Below are positions 51,601 to 58,304 of a DNA stretch of 64,000 nucleotides, in pieces. The notes beneath the pieces are model-generated. The model had not been told where the DNA came from. It saw nothing but the letters and a program-made list of their open reading frames with translations, and made no database searches. Source of the DNA: VRUE01 sp963837695 (GTDB taxonomy: Bacteria > Actinomycetota > Thermoleophilia > Solirubrobacterales > 70-9); contig CAWINZ010000005.1 of assembly GCA_963837695.1 (NCBI GenBank), forward strand, positions 930,001 to 994,000, read 5' to 3'. A program made the translations under genes and the position numbers. Each line of letters opens with the position of its first letter. The first letter of the stretch is position 1.

Positions 51601-52379
51601 AGGTCAGGGACCTGCGCGTCTACGTGGACCGCGGCAACTTCATCCTCAACCCGACCTCCTGCGCGGAAAGCTCGGCCAGGGCGACCCTGTTCGGCAGCTA
51701 TCTGAACGTGCTTGACGCAGGCGATGACGTCCCCGTGGACCTCTCGACCCGCTACCAGGCCGCCAACTGCCTGAACCTCGGCTTCACGCCAAAGCTTGCC
51801 CTGAAGCTCAAGGGCGGCACCAGGCGGGGAGCACACCCGGGCCTGAAGGCGATCTACACCCCCAAGAAGGGCAACGCCAACCTCAAGGGCCTGGTCGTCA
51901 GACTGCCGAGCTCTGCATTCCTAGACCAGGCCCACATCAGGACGATCTGCACCCGGGTCCAGTTCGCCGCAAAGGCCTGCCCCAAGGCAGCCCGATACGG
52001 CTACATCAAGGCCTGGACCCCGCTGCTCGACGAACCCCTCCAGGGCCCCGTCTACCTACGCTCCTCCAACCACAAGCTCCCCGACCTCGTCTTTGACCTG
52101 CACGGTCTCGTCGACGTCGAGGTCGCGACCAGGATCGACTCGGTGCACGGAGGGATCAGGGCGACCGTCGAAGAAGCCCCAGACGCCCCCCTGACCAAGG
52201 TCCTGCTGCGGATGCAGGGAGCCAAGAAGGGCCTGATCATCAACAGCCGCAACCTCTGCGGGAGGGTCAACAGGGCCAATGTCCGCTTCGCCGGCCAAAA
52301 CGGCAAGACGGCGAGTGCCAAGCCTGTGATGCAGCCCGGTTGTCGTGGCAAGCGCAAGCACAAGAGGCATCACCGGTAG
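48699..52379 (+). CDS. Giant secreted protein with conserved-repeat (DUF11-like) domains
   Basis: About 1226 aa. Signal peptide MSKRLASLAALIGTTALLLALL, then ASASAAEPWW. A DUF11-like beta-sandwich (ATAKVLSVGGSGGLVITATN) is followed by long beta-rich stretches with Cys pairs (QCPMADFLAH, NNKCDSQAAIG) and a C-terminal domain repeating FILNPTSCAES, RLPSSAFLDQAHI and a basic end (RGKRKHKRHHR). Start ATG 48699 after AAGGAG; an upstream ATG at 48636 overlaps the previous stop (ATGA) and would give a long lead before the signal peptide. Same operon as the preceding gene. Confidence 0.83.
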   Translation: MSKRLASLAALIGTTALLLALLPIASASAAEPWWQLLDGSRPSNLWEASDSVQEIETAKKEVLGAEALLAEVKVDGEVLGCLTAGEYFGFPASFVCAVFFGMTPIESAAELEAALETPYGAGEVEVTGGPAGGEPFIVTVAGRPVSPVQVSPLASEAGPLGSATAKVLSVGGSGGLVITATNLGDAPLDATTEAVVIKDQLPEGVIATGAEAWAGLRGEYGEPDCEVESSGEEVTCTFEGELPSYESIEAEVFVSLPGTPPDAIGGAPGQITVSGGDADAASIAQKVKVSSDPVSFGIERLSAQSEEEGGETARQAGGHPFQFTSTFQLNSGRMTAGLNRFDNTIEQPALPRNLRFPLPPGLVGNTTGLAQCPMADFLAHDPTRSVVFNNKCDSQAAIGAASVTFIVPGTVKFMREAVPVFNLPPAFGEPVRFGIMPGGDPVVIDTALDPDTHVITASVRNTTELAQLLSSTLSIWGYPGDPRHDSARGWECVFNLGRVTNGGVDFPLGPCERPAGLSDAALLRQPVQCASPLDFGAQIEPWNVPIGSQVASASFNGDPLLGCNKVPFNPSISAAPTGKLAESPSGLAFKLSMPNSGLRNPDAIAEGQPKKVEVTLPEGMTLNPSAAEGLATCSPAEYAKERFNSKPGEGCPEASKLGSVTVQTPLIEEPVKGALYQAAPHDNPFDSLLALYLVARVPERGILVKLAGRVDTNKQTGQIVTTFDNAPPLPFDSFDLSFREGGRAPLVTPPACGDYDIVARLTPWSAQDPNNPAPNEVLTRKSTFTVQRGVDGGACPSGGIPPFKPGFEAGSINNDAGAFSPFVMRLTRSDGEQDMTKFSTVLPPGVLGSLAGVGKCSDAAIAAAKGKSGKAEQASPSCPADSEIGRTTVGAGVGSVLTYIPGKVYLGGPYKGDPLSVIAITPAVAGPFDVGTVVVQEALNLNPKTAEVEVDGAASDPIPHILEGIPVKVRDLRVYVDRGNFILNPTSCAESSARATLFGSYLNVLDAGDDVPVDLSTRYQAANCLNLGFTPKLALKLKGGTRRGAHPGLKAIYTPKKGNANLKGLVVRLPSSAFLDQAHIRTICTRVQFAAKACPKAARYGYIKAWTPLLDEPLQGPVYLRSSNHKLPDLVFDLHGLVDVEVATRIDSVHGGIRATVEEAPDAPLTKVLLRMQGAKKGLIINSRNLCGRVNRANVRFAGQNGKTASAKPVMQPGCRGKRKHKRHHR

Positions 52380-52386
52380 GCGGCTG

Positions 52387-52414
52387 CCGCCGGGATCCCA
52401 CGGGATCCCGGCGG
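52387..52414. terminator. Perfect 13-bp palindrome after the secreted-protein operon
   Basis: CCGCCGGGATCCC-AC-GGGATCCCGGCGG, 7 bp after the stop, with a 2-nt centre. Plausible terminator of the operon. The stretch after it (52415-52515) can be read as ADVVEPDLKSRRAEFVRLREALGD, perhaps a leftover fragment of another gene. Confidence 0.7.
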
Positions 52415-52527
52415 ATGTTGTCGAGCCCGACCTGAAGAGCCGCCGCGCGGAGTTTGTGCGGCTTCGCGAAGCCCTGGGCGACCTCGGCGGCCGCGAGCAC
52501 GGCCAGAGTGGATGAAGGGCTCGGTTC

Positions 52528-52962
52528 TCAGCCGGCGGCGATCCCGCGCATCCGCACCATCAGCGCTGCCGACGGGGTGACCTTGCCGGTCGCATACGTG
52601 GAGAGGCGGGAAGCGGAGGTGCCGACTCGCGAGGCGAACTCGGCGCGGGCAAGGCCGGAGTCCTCGATCAGCCGCCTGACCTCGGCGGCGACGGCGCTGC
52701 GCTCGCTTGCCTCGGCGCGCTCGCGGGCTCGGGTGAGCGTTCGTTCCATCGCCTCCGCCACACCGTAGGGCCGGCTGTAGGAGAGGGCCTCCTCCAGCCG
52801 GCGGGCAACCGGTCCCCACGGCTGCTCGCCGATCGCCTTCGCCAGCCGCCGCCAGTGTGAGAGCCCGCCGCGCTCGAGCGCGGTCTGGATCGCCTCCTGC
52901 GGCCACTCGGAGACCGGATCGGCGGGTGAGGCGTCGACGTTGCGAAAGGCCAGCGCGGTCAC
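52528..52962 (-). CDS. Antitoxin-type protein with C-terminal XRE HTH
   Basis: A 144-aa protein. An N-terminal helical region (EAIQTALERGGLSHWRRLAKAI) is followed by an XRE-type HTH in the last 60 residues (VRRLIEDSGLARAEFASRVG, TSASRLSTYATGKVTPSAAL). Start GTG 52962 overlaps the stop of the preceding nucleotidyltransferase gene (GTGA), so it is the downstream member of a two-gene module; the HTH partner is normally the antitoxin and regulator. Confidence 0.75.
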   Translation of the reverse strand: MTALAFRNVDASPADPVSEWPQEAIQTALERGGLSHWRRLAKAIGEQPWGPVARRLEEALSYSRPYGVAEAMERTLTRARERAEASERSAVAAEVRRLIEDSGLARAEFASRVGTSASRLSTYATGKVTPSAALMVRMRGIAAG

Positions 52963-53654
52963 GGTTCGACCATGCCCGCGGCGAGCTCGCCGAGGACGCC
53001 GGTGACCGCGTTCCACTCGCTCCAGCGCTTGCGCAGGCGTCGGTAGGAGGAGAGTTGCTCGGTGACCGACCGGTCGGCGGGTCGCGGGTCGGCGAGCTGG
53101 CGCACGAGTTGGGAGGCGACGCCGTCGCCGCCGACATCCCCGGCCTCGTAGTAGTCGTCGATTGCACCGAGCACTGCGGCGGCGCGGTCGACCCCGAGGT
53201 GGTCGGCCAGCGCGGCAAGGTCCAGGTAGTCGCGGGTCTGGTTGCGGCGAACCGTGAGGAAGGCCTTGATCCGTAGCGTCTCCTCCTCACTCGGGACCGT
53301 CACCTCGCCGCCCGACGGCAGCACGACCTTCGTCACCTCCAGCGGTGCCGTGCGGATCATCTGGCGTACCCCGGCTTCGATCCCGTCCAGGTTGCCGAGG
53401 ATCACCTTGCCCGGCGTCACCCGGTTGGTCGCCCACCCCTCGTCTTCCTCAACCGCTTCCAGCACCATCTCGAAGCGGTCGGCCAGGTCCGCGAGCACGT
53501 GGTCGTGCGATTCTCGGTGGTCGGCATAGAGGATCACCGCCGCCCCGCCGACCATCACCGCCCCCGGGACCAGCCGCTGCAGATGCGCGGCGGACTCCAG
53601 CAGCGCACGGAACCGCGGATCGCGATCCTCGAGGTTAGAGAGGACACCCCCCAT
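52959..53654 (-). CDS. Nucleotidyltransferase-fold toxin (AbiEii-like)
   Basis: A 231-aa protein: MVGGAAVILYADHRESHDHVLADLADRF is the nucleotidyltransferase-type GG-x-A-V-x(n)-HRxSxD signature, in the variant seen in AbiEii-like actinobacterial proteins; then LPSGGEVTVPSEEETLRIKAFL and TVRRNQTRDYLDLAALADHLG, the family's C-terminal half. Toxins of this fold transfer nucleotides to tRNA or protein. Start ATG 53654; a second ATG at 53669 is in frame. No ribosome-binding site, so possibly leaderless. Confidence 0.75.
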   Translation of the reverse strand: MGGVLSNLEDRDPRFRALLESAAHLQRLVPGAVMVGGAAVILYADHRESHDHVLADLADRFEMVLEAVEEDEGWATNRVTPGKVILGNLDGIEAGVRQMIRTAPLEVTKVVLPSGGEVTVPSEEETLRIKAFLTVRRNQTRDYLDLAALADHLGVDRAAAVLGAIDDYYEAGDVGGDGVASQLVRQLADPRPADRSVTEQLSSYRRLRKRWSEWNAVTGVLGELAAGMVEP

Positions 53655-53663
53655 AGTGAAAAT

Positions 53664-53688
53664 TATCATATCTGATATAGGACATATC
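53664..53688. promoter_or_regulatory. AT-rich operator-like palindromes at the toxin start
   Basis: TATCA-TATC-TGATA (53664-53677) and GATAT-AGGAC-ATATC (53674-53688) overlap in an AT-rich block, unusual for the host. They coincide with the expected promoter of the toxin/antitoxin operon. Confidence 0.5.
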
Positions 53689-53744
53689 TTCATGAGGACC
53701 GCGCGATTCGCGACTTCCTCTGCGCCGCTAAAGTGGATTCCAGC

Positions 53745-53817
<73 letters not shown>

Positions 53818-53852
53818 TCGCGACGATCCGCAGTGGGGCGTAGGATTGAGCT

Positions 53853-54059
53853 ATGGCAGCGCAGCCAAAAAAGCGCCCGCTCCTTGCCCCCGGCAACGAG
53901 GCCGAGTGGGCCAGTCTGAACGCGGAAAAGCGAGCGGCGCTCATTCCGCCCTCCGATACGCCGGTCGGCGAGCTGCTCCGCCGGGGGCAGCATCTCTCCG
54001 CGCAGGCGGCAAAGCTGCTGCGGGCGGTGGACCGTGCCGATGGGCATCGCGGATCCTGA
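53853..54059 (+). CDS. Small antitoxin-like partner of a nucleotidyltransferase gene
   Basis: A 68-aa basic protein (MAAQPKKRPLLAPGNEAEWASL then EKRAALIPPSDTPVGELL and AAKLLRAVDRA), helical. Such short proteins precede nucleotidyltransferase-fold toxins in actinobacteria. It overlaps the next gene by about 25 bp. Family not firmly recognised. Confidence 0.55.
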   Translation: MAAQPKKRPLLAPGNEAEWASLNAEKRAALIPPSDTPVGELLRRGQHLSAQAAKLLRAVDRADGHRGS

Positions 54060-54543
54060 GCTGGACCTCGCCGCCGCGGCGATGGTCGCCAACGGCGCGC
54101 GCTTCGTCGTGGTCGGGGGCTTTTCGGTCATCGCAAACCGCTTCGTTCGGGCCACGGAGGACATCGATTTCCTCGTTCCAGACGATCCGGAGAACGACCG
54201 GCGAATCCTCTCGGCTCTGCTGGCGCTCGACGGCGTGCGCCTGCGCGATGACCAACCACTGGCGGAGGAGCATCTGCTCGGCCAGACGCATCTGCGTGCT
54301 AAGACCGCCGCCGGCGTGGTCGACGTGATGCGAGGGGGCGTGCCCCCGCTTGACTTCGAGACCGTCGAGGAGCGCGCGATTCAGGCCGACTACGGCGGAG
54401 TGAGGGTCCTCGTTGCAGGCTTGAGCAGCATTGTCGGCTTCAAGCGACTCGCCGGTCGTCCACGGGACCGCAATGACCTCCTCGGCTTGGAAGAGATCCA
54501 CGGCGAGCTGCCGCTTGACGAGATCCCCGGACTCGATAACTGA
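54034..54543 (+). CDS. Nucleotidyltransferase-fold protein (second toxin-like)
   Basis: A 169-aa protein with FVVVGGFSVIANRFVRATEDIDFLV, the GG-x(9)-D-x-D nucleotidyltransferase signature complete, followed by THLRAKTAAGVVDVMRGG and ADYGGVRVLVAGLSSIVGFK. Its active site looks intact, unlike the altered one at 52959. Start GTG at 54034 or ATG at 54040. It lies in tandem with the small upstream gene. Confidence 0.78.
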   Translation: MPMGIADPELDLAAAAMVANGARFVVVGGFSVIANRFVRATEDIDFLVPDDPENDRRILSALLALDGVRLRDDQPLAEEHLLGQTHLRAKTAAGVVDVMRGGVPPLDFETVEERAIQADYGGVRVLVAGLSSIVGFKRLAGRPRDRNDLLGLEEIHGELPLDEIPGLDN

Positions 54544-54586
54544 GTCGGACAGGGGAGAGAACTCGACGCTCAGCCCTTATAGAGGC

Positions 54587-55688
54587 GTGCGCGAAAGGGC
54601 TCTTGACGATCGCTTGACGCTGGTTGCATTCGTCGACGACGTCTGGGCGCCGCGTGCGCGGCGCCGGCTGGCCCCGAAGACCTGGGAGCGGGACTCGATC
54701 GTCTACGCGCGGCACATCCGGCCGACCCTCGGCGAGCATTCGATTTCCGAAATCGACATTGAGGATCTCGCCGAGTGGCAGGACGGCCTCGAAGAGGCCG
54801 GCGTCGGGGCGCCCACCCTGATCAAGGCGATGAGCATTCTCTCCGGCATCTTTGCCGAGGCCGCGAGGCGCCCGCGGTCGACCGGCGTGCACGGCAACCC
54901 GGTCGGCTTGCTCCGGAAACCCCCGACCAAGCGTCGCTCCCGGCCGCTGGTATGGGGCCCGGTCGTCGTCGAGCGTGTGCGCTTCGAGCTGATCGCGAAC
55001 TCGCGGCGCATCGGCCCAGGCCGGGACCTTGCGATCGAGCGGGACGCCCTTCTGGTCAGCCTGATGGAGCTGACCGGCTGTCGTCCCGGCGAGGCACTGG
55101 GGCTGCGCTGGTCCGACATCGGCGATCGGATCGCGATCGTCCGCAGGCTGAGCGGGAGGGACGTCGTCGAGGGCACGAAGGCCGGTCGCCACTGGGTCGA
55201 GACCGACTGGCGCAACTATCGCTCGCGCCATTTCCGCAGCGCGCTGGAGCGAGTGGAGGCGGAGTGGGACGGCTGGCGCCGGAGCCTCGGCGATCCCGCC
55301 GCCGTCCGCGAGTCCGTCGCCGGCCTCACCTCCACCCGCCCCTACGACCTCGGTCGTCACACCCACTCGGCGCTGATGCTCGCCGCCGGCATGAGCCTGC
55401 AGCGCCTCGCCCGCATCCAAGGGCACGGCATCCGCGTCCTCGACCCGGCTCTCCGAGACCCTTGCCGGTATCGCCGGCCGCGTTGGCGGAGGAGAGAGCT
55501 TTCAGCATGCCGCACGCGAGTTTCTCGACGAGTTCTCGCTTCGCGCCGACGGGCGCCCGCGTACCGAGGCGATCGCTGAGCGCCCCGAACTCACCGGGGC
55601 CGGCTCAACGACGCGGTCAAGGGCTTCCTCGCGGGAGACGACCCAGAGGACACGCCGCTCCTCGACCTTCCCGGCCTCCGCTGCTTGA
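54587..55688 (+). pseudogene. Tyrosine recombinase, frameshifted before its C-terminus
   Basis: N-terminal core-binding domain (TWERDSIVYARHIRPTLGEH, then SISEIDIEDLAEWQDGLEEA), catalytic region with LTGCRPGEALGLRWSD (Arg), YDLGRHTHSALMLAAGMSLQ and LARIQGHG (HxxR-like and GH). At about 55440 the frame runs into Arg-rich sequence, while the frame starting at 55449 reads LSETLAGIAGRVGGGESFQH, a plausible tail, to a stop at 55688. The catalytic Tyr segment cannot be found intact. Start GTG 54587. Confidence 0.72.
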
Positions 55689-55705
55689 CCGCTTCGCCAC
55701 GAATC

Positions 55706-55750
55706 TTGCCGGCGCTCAAGGTTCTCGCGCAGAGCTCCCAGCGCCGGCAA
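55706..55750. repeat. 11-bp inverted repeat near the integrase end
   Basis: TTGCCGGCGCT (55706-55716) and AGCGCCGGCAA (55740-55750), 23 nt apart, overlapping the 3' end of the next minus-strand gene. It could be a terminator or a recombination trace. Confidence 0.55.
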
Positions 55751-56231
55751 CGTCGCGCGCCCTGTCGCGACCCACATACGGCGTCAGGGCGAACTCGATC
55801 GCGTCGGGGATGAGCGCCACCAACGTTCCCGCGTTCCCCACCTCGATGCGTTGGACGATGAGCATGAGGATTCCGCCGGCGAGCGCGTCCTCGAGCAGGC
55901 TTGGAAGCGCTTCGCCGTCGGGATGCGCGTCCCGTCCGCCGGCGAGCAGGCTGGCGAGATGATCGACCGGCCGCCCGTGGCGGGCGAGATGTTCGCTGCC
56001 TTGGGCCAGCGAGTCGACTGCCAGCGTGTGGGCGGCGATGGGATCTTCGACCGCGAACCCAAACGCGGCGCGGATCGCCGCGGCGGCCTGCAGCGGCCAG
56101 TCGGACTCTTCCGCGTAGGCGGTCTCGACCGTGACTTGGAACTTCGCGAACGCCGCCTCGAAGTTCCGTGCGAAGTCACCGGACTCAACCGGAGACCGGT
56201 GGGCTGAAAGGGCTGTCTGTCGCTGCCGCAT
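55716..56231 (-). CDS. TetR C-terminal-type protein lacking its HTH
   Basis: A 171-aa helical protein similar in order to TetR ligand-binding domains: SGDFARNFEAAFAKFQVTVE, WPLQAAAAIRAAFGFAVEDP, LARHGRPVDHLASLLAGG, IEFALTPYVGRD. The usual N-terminal DNA-binding three-helix domain is absent; the sequence upstream (56232-56422) is a promoter region. It is a paralogue of the divergent gene at 56423-56920 (shared SGDF, ALTPYxG and spacing). Function without HTH is unknown. Confidence 0.68.
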   Translation of the reverse strand: MRQRQTALSAHRSPVESGDFARNFEAAFAKFQVTVETAYAEESDWPLQAAAAIRAAFGFAVEDPIAAHTLAVDSLAQGSEHLARHGRPVDHLASLLAGGRDAHPDGEALPSLLEDALAGGILMLIVQRIEVGNAGTLVALIPDAIEFALTPYVGRDRARDVAGAGSSAREP

Positions 56232-56249
56232 CGGGCCGATCGAGGACTA

Positions 56250-56286
56250 TAAACCCAAATGTCTGATCTGTAAATCCAAATATCTG
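56250..56286. promoter_or_regulatory. Two direct repeats in the divergent promoter
   Basis: TAAACCCAAATGTCTG (56250-56265) and TAAATCCAAATATCTG (56271-56286), 14 of 16 identical, spaced 21 bp (two helical turns). Such geometry fits cooperative binding on one DNA face. They sit between the two HTH-less TetR-like genes. Confidence 0.6.
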
Positions 56287-56422
56287 TTTCTGGTACGAAC
56301 AGAGATCCATTCGAACATCCCTCCAGGCCGCTCCGCCGCACTAAGACATTCACGTTTATCATTCTCCAGACCGTCGCGATCGTGGCGGGTGAGCCGAACG
56401 TCGCGGGGCCGCGGGGGCGGGC

Positions 56423-56920
56423 ATGGATGGGAGAGCGCAGCAATCAGGGGATTTCGCCAGCGCCTTCGAGTCCGCTTTCGCTCGCCTGCAGGTGCTGCTC
56501 GAGATGGCCTGCGTGGGTGATGGTCCGTGGTCCGAGCGGGCGAGCGTCGCGGTTTCCCAGGCCCTCGAGTTCGCCGCCGCCGAGCCCGCTGTCGTCAGCG
56601 TGCTCACCAACGCGGCGCTCACGCAGGGCGTCGACGGGATCGAACGCTACGAGCGGCTGATGGCCTACCTCGCCGGCCTGCTCGAGGCCGGCCGCGCCGA
56701 GAGCCCGTACGGCGCCGATCTGCCGCCGACGACAGAGCGCTCGCTCGCGGGTGGCGTGGCCACGATCGTCGCCAACCGGATCGACCGCGGGCGGGCGGGG
56801 GAGCTACCCGGCCTGGTCGGCGAGGTTGTCCAGTTCATCCTCACCCCTTATATGGGGACCGAGGAGGCGAAACAGATCGCGACGGGGGGCCACTGGCCGG
56901 ACAGCCAGCCCGACCGGTAG
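56423..56920 (+). CDS. TetR C-terminal-type protein lacking its HTH (second copy)
   Basis: A 165-aa paralogue: SGDFASAFESAFARLQVLLE, WSERASVAVSQALEFAAAEP, YLAGLLEAGR, VVQFILTPYMGTEEAK. It also lacks the HTH; translation from ATG 56423 has no upstream coding. It lies 12 bp upstream of the acyl-CoA dehydrogenase gene on the same strand, so it may sense an acyl-CoA ligand for a partner regulator (inference). Confidence 0.68.
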   Translation: MDGRAQQSGDFASAFESAFARLQVLLEMACVGDGPWSERASVAVSQALEFAAAEPAVVSVLTNAALTQGVDGIERYERLMAYLAGLLEAGRAESPYGADLPPTTERSLAGGVATIVANRIDRGRAGELPGLVGEVVQFILTPYMGTEEAKQIATGGHWPDSQPDR

Positions 56921-56932
56921 CCTGCCCGCCCG

Positions 56933-58075
56933 ATGGACTTCTCCCTCACCGATGAGCAGACCGATTTCGTCGCCGCGATCCGCGACTTCTGCGCGCGCGA
57001 GGTCGGTACGCAGGAGCAGCGCGAGAGGCTGACCGACGGCTACGAGCTGCACCACAACTTCGACCTCTACAAGCAGATGGCCGAGCTTGGCTGGCTCGGC
57101 GTGACGATCCCCGAGTCCTACGGCGGCTCGGGCGGCTCGATGCTCGACGCCTGCCTCTTCATGGAGGAGACCTCGCGCGGCCTGGCGCCGATCGGCGGCT
57201 ACGCGACGACCCTGATCGTCGCCGGCGCCACCCAGCGCTTCGGCAGCGAGGAGCAGAAGCAGGAGATTCTCGGCGGCATCGCCGCCGGCGCGGTCGAGGC
57301 GATCGCGATGACCGAGCCGGAGGCTGGCTCCGACGTCGGCGCCCTCACCACCTCGGCCGAGCAGGTTGACGGCGGTTTCGTCCTCAACGGCCAGAAGGTC
57401 TTCATCTCCAACGCCCACATCGCCGACCACATCCTGATCGTCTGCCGCACCACCAAGGGCGAGTCCAAGCACGACGGCCTCTCGATGATCTGGGTCCCGC
57501 GCGAGACCGAGGGGCTGGAGATCGTCCCGATCAAGACGATGGGGGGGACCGAGACCAACACGCTCTATCTGAGCGACGTCGAGGCGCCGGCCGACGCCCT
57601 GCTCGGCAAGGTCGACCAGGCCTGGACGCAGCTGATGGCGGGGCTCAACGTCGAGCGCCTGATCCTCGCCGCGACGATGCTCGGCATCGCCCAGCGCGCC
57701 TTCGACGACGCGCTCGCCTATGTAAAGGAGCGCAAGCAGTTCGGCCGCCCGATCGGCTCCTTCCAGGCGCTCCAGCACCGCCTCGCCGACATGGCGACCG
57801 AAGTCGAGTCGGCCAGGCTGATGACCCGCTGGGTCGCCGCCCTGACCGACGAGGATCCCGGCCGGATGCTGCCGCGCGAGGCCTCGATGGTGAAGCTGCA
57901 CGTGACCGAGATCGCCAAACGCGTCGCCGTCGAGGGGATGCAGCTGATGGGTGGCTACGGCTACTCCTCCGAGTACGACATGGAGCGCCTCGTGCGCACG
58001 ACGATGGTCTCGACCATCTACGGCGGCACGAGCGAGATCCAGCGCACGATCATCGCCAAAACCCTCGGCCTCTGA
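56933..58075 (+). CDS. Acyl-CoA dehydrogenase
   Basis: A 380-aa flavoenzyme that introduces the alpha-beta double bond in acyl-CoA. N-terminal DFSLTDEQTDFVAAIRDF, then AMTEPEAGSD and KVFISNAHIADH (FAD/substrate), NTLYLSDVEAPADALLG, KERKQFGRPIGSFQALQH (FAD-binding), and catalytic Glu in YGGTSEIQRTIIAKTLGL. All family motifs intact. Chain-length preference unknown. Start ATG 56933, close to the TetR-like gene and probably co-transcribed. Confidence 0.95.
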   Translation: MDFSLTDEQTDFVAAIRDFCAREVGTQEQRERLTDGYELHHNFDLYKQMAELGWLGVTIPESYGGSGGSMLDACLFMEETSRGLAPIGGYATTLIVAGATQRFGSEEQKQEILGGIAAGAVEAIAMTEPEAGSDVGALTTSAEQVDGGFVLNGQKVFISNAHIADHILIVCRTTKGESKHDGLSMIWVPRETEGLEIVPIKTMGGTETNTLYLSDVEAPADALLGKVDQAWTQLMAGLNVERLILAATMLGIAQRAFDDALAYVKERKQFGRPIGSFQALQHRLADMATEVESARLMTRWVAALTDEDPGRMLPREASMVKLHVTEIAKRVAVEGMQLMGGYGYSSEYDMERLVRTTMVSTIYGGTSEIQRTIIAKTLGL

Positions 58076-58304
58076 GCTTTCCGCCCCGCTTGACCGTTCG
58101 GGCGCCTTATCGGCCAGCGCGAGCCTAACCACGCACCCATTCGGCCAAGAACTTTAATTTTTCGGGTAGCTATGGACGTATTTTCTAGTAAAACCTGCTT
58201 GATTCCCAAGCAGGACACCCATAGCGTGCGGTGCCATCGAAGGTTTGCGGGGTCGGGCTGAGCAGCTCCTCTCGCCTATCCAGTCAGCCGAGAAGGAGGC
58301 CGTT
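58076..58304 (+). other. Leader region of the collagen-like gene
   Basis: Gene-free. An AT-rich block (AACTTTAATTTTTCGGG, TATTTTCTAGTAAAACC) looks promoter-like. Nested stems follow: outer GCTATGG / CCATAGC (58169-58175 with 58219-58225) enclosing CCTGCTTG / CAAGCAGG (58194-58214). A long GC-rich stretch then leads to AGAAGGAGG before the start. No known riboswitch consensus is matched. Confidence 0.55.

Noticed and set aside
58226..58304. c-di-GMP or other known riboswitch in the leader
   Set aside because: The conserved core bases of the GEMM class are not found; only generic stems are visible.
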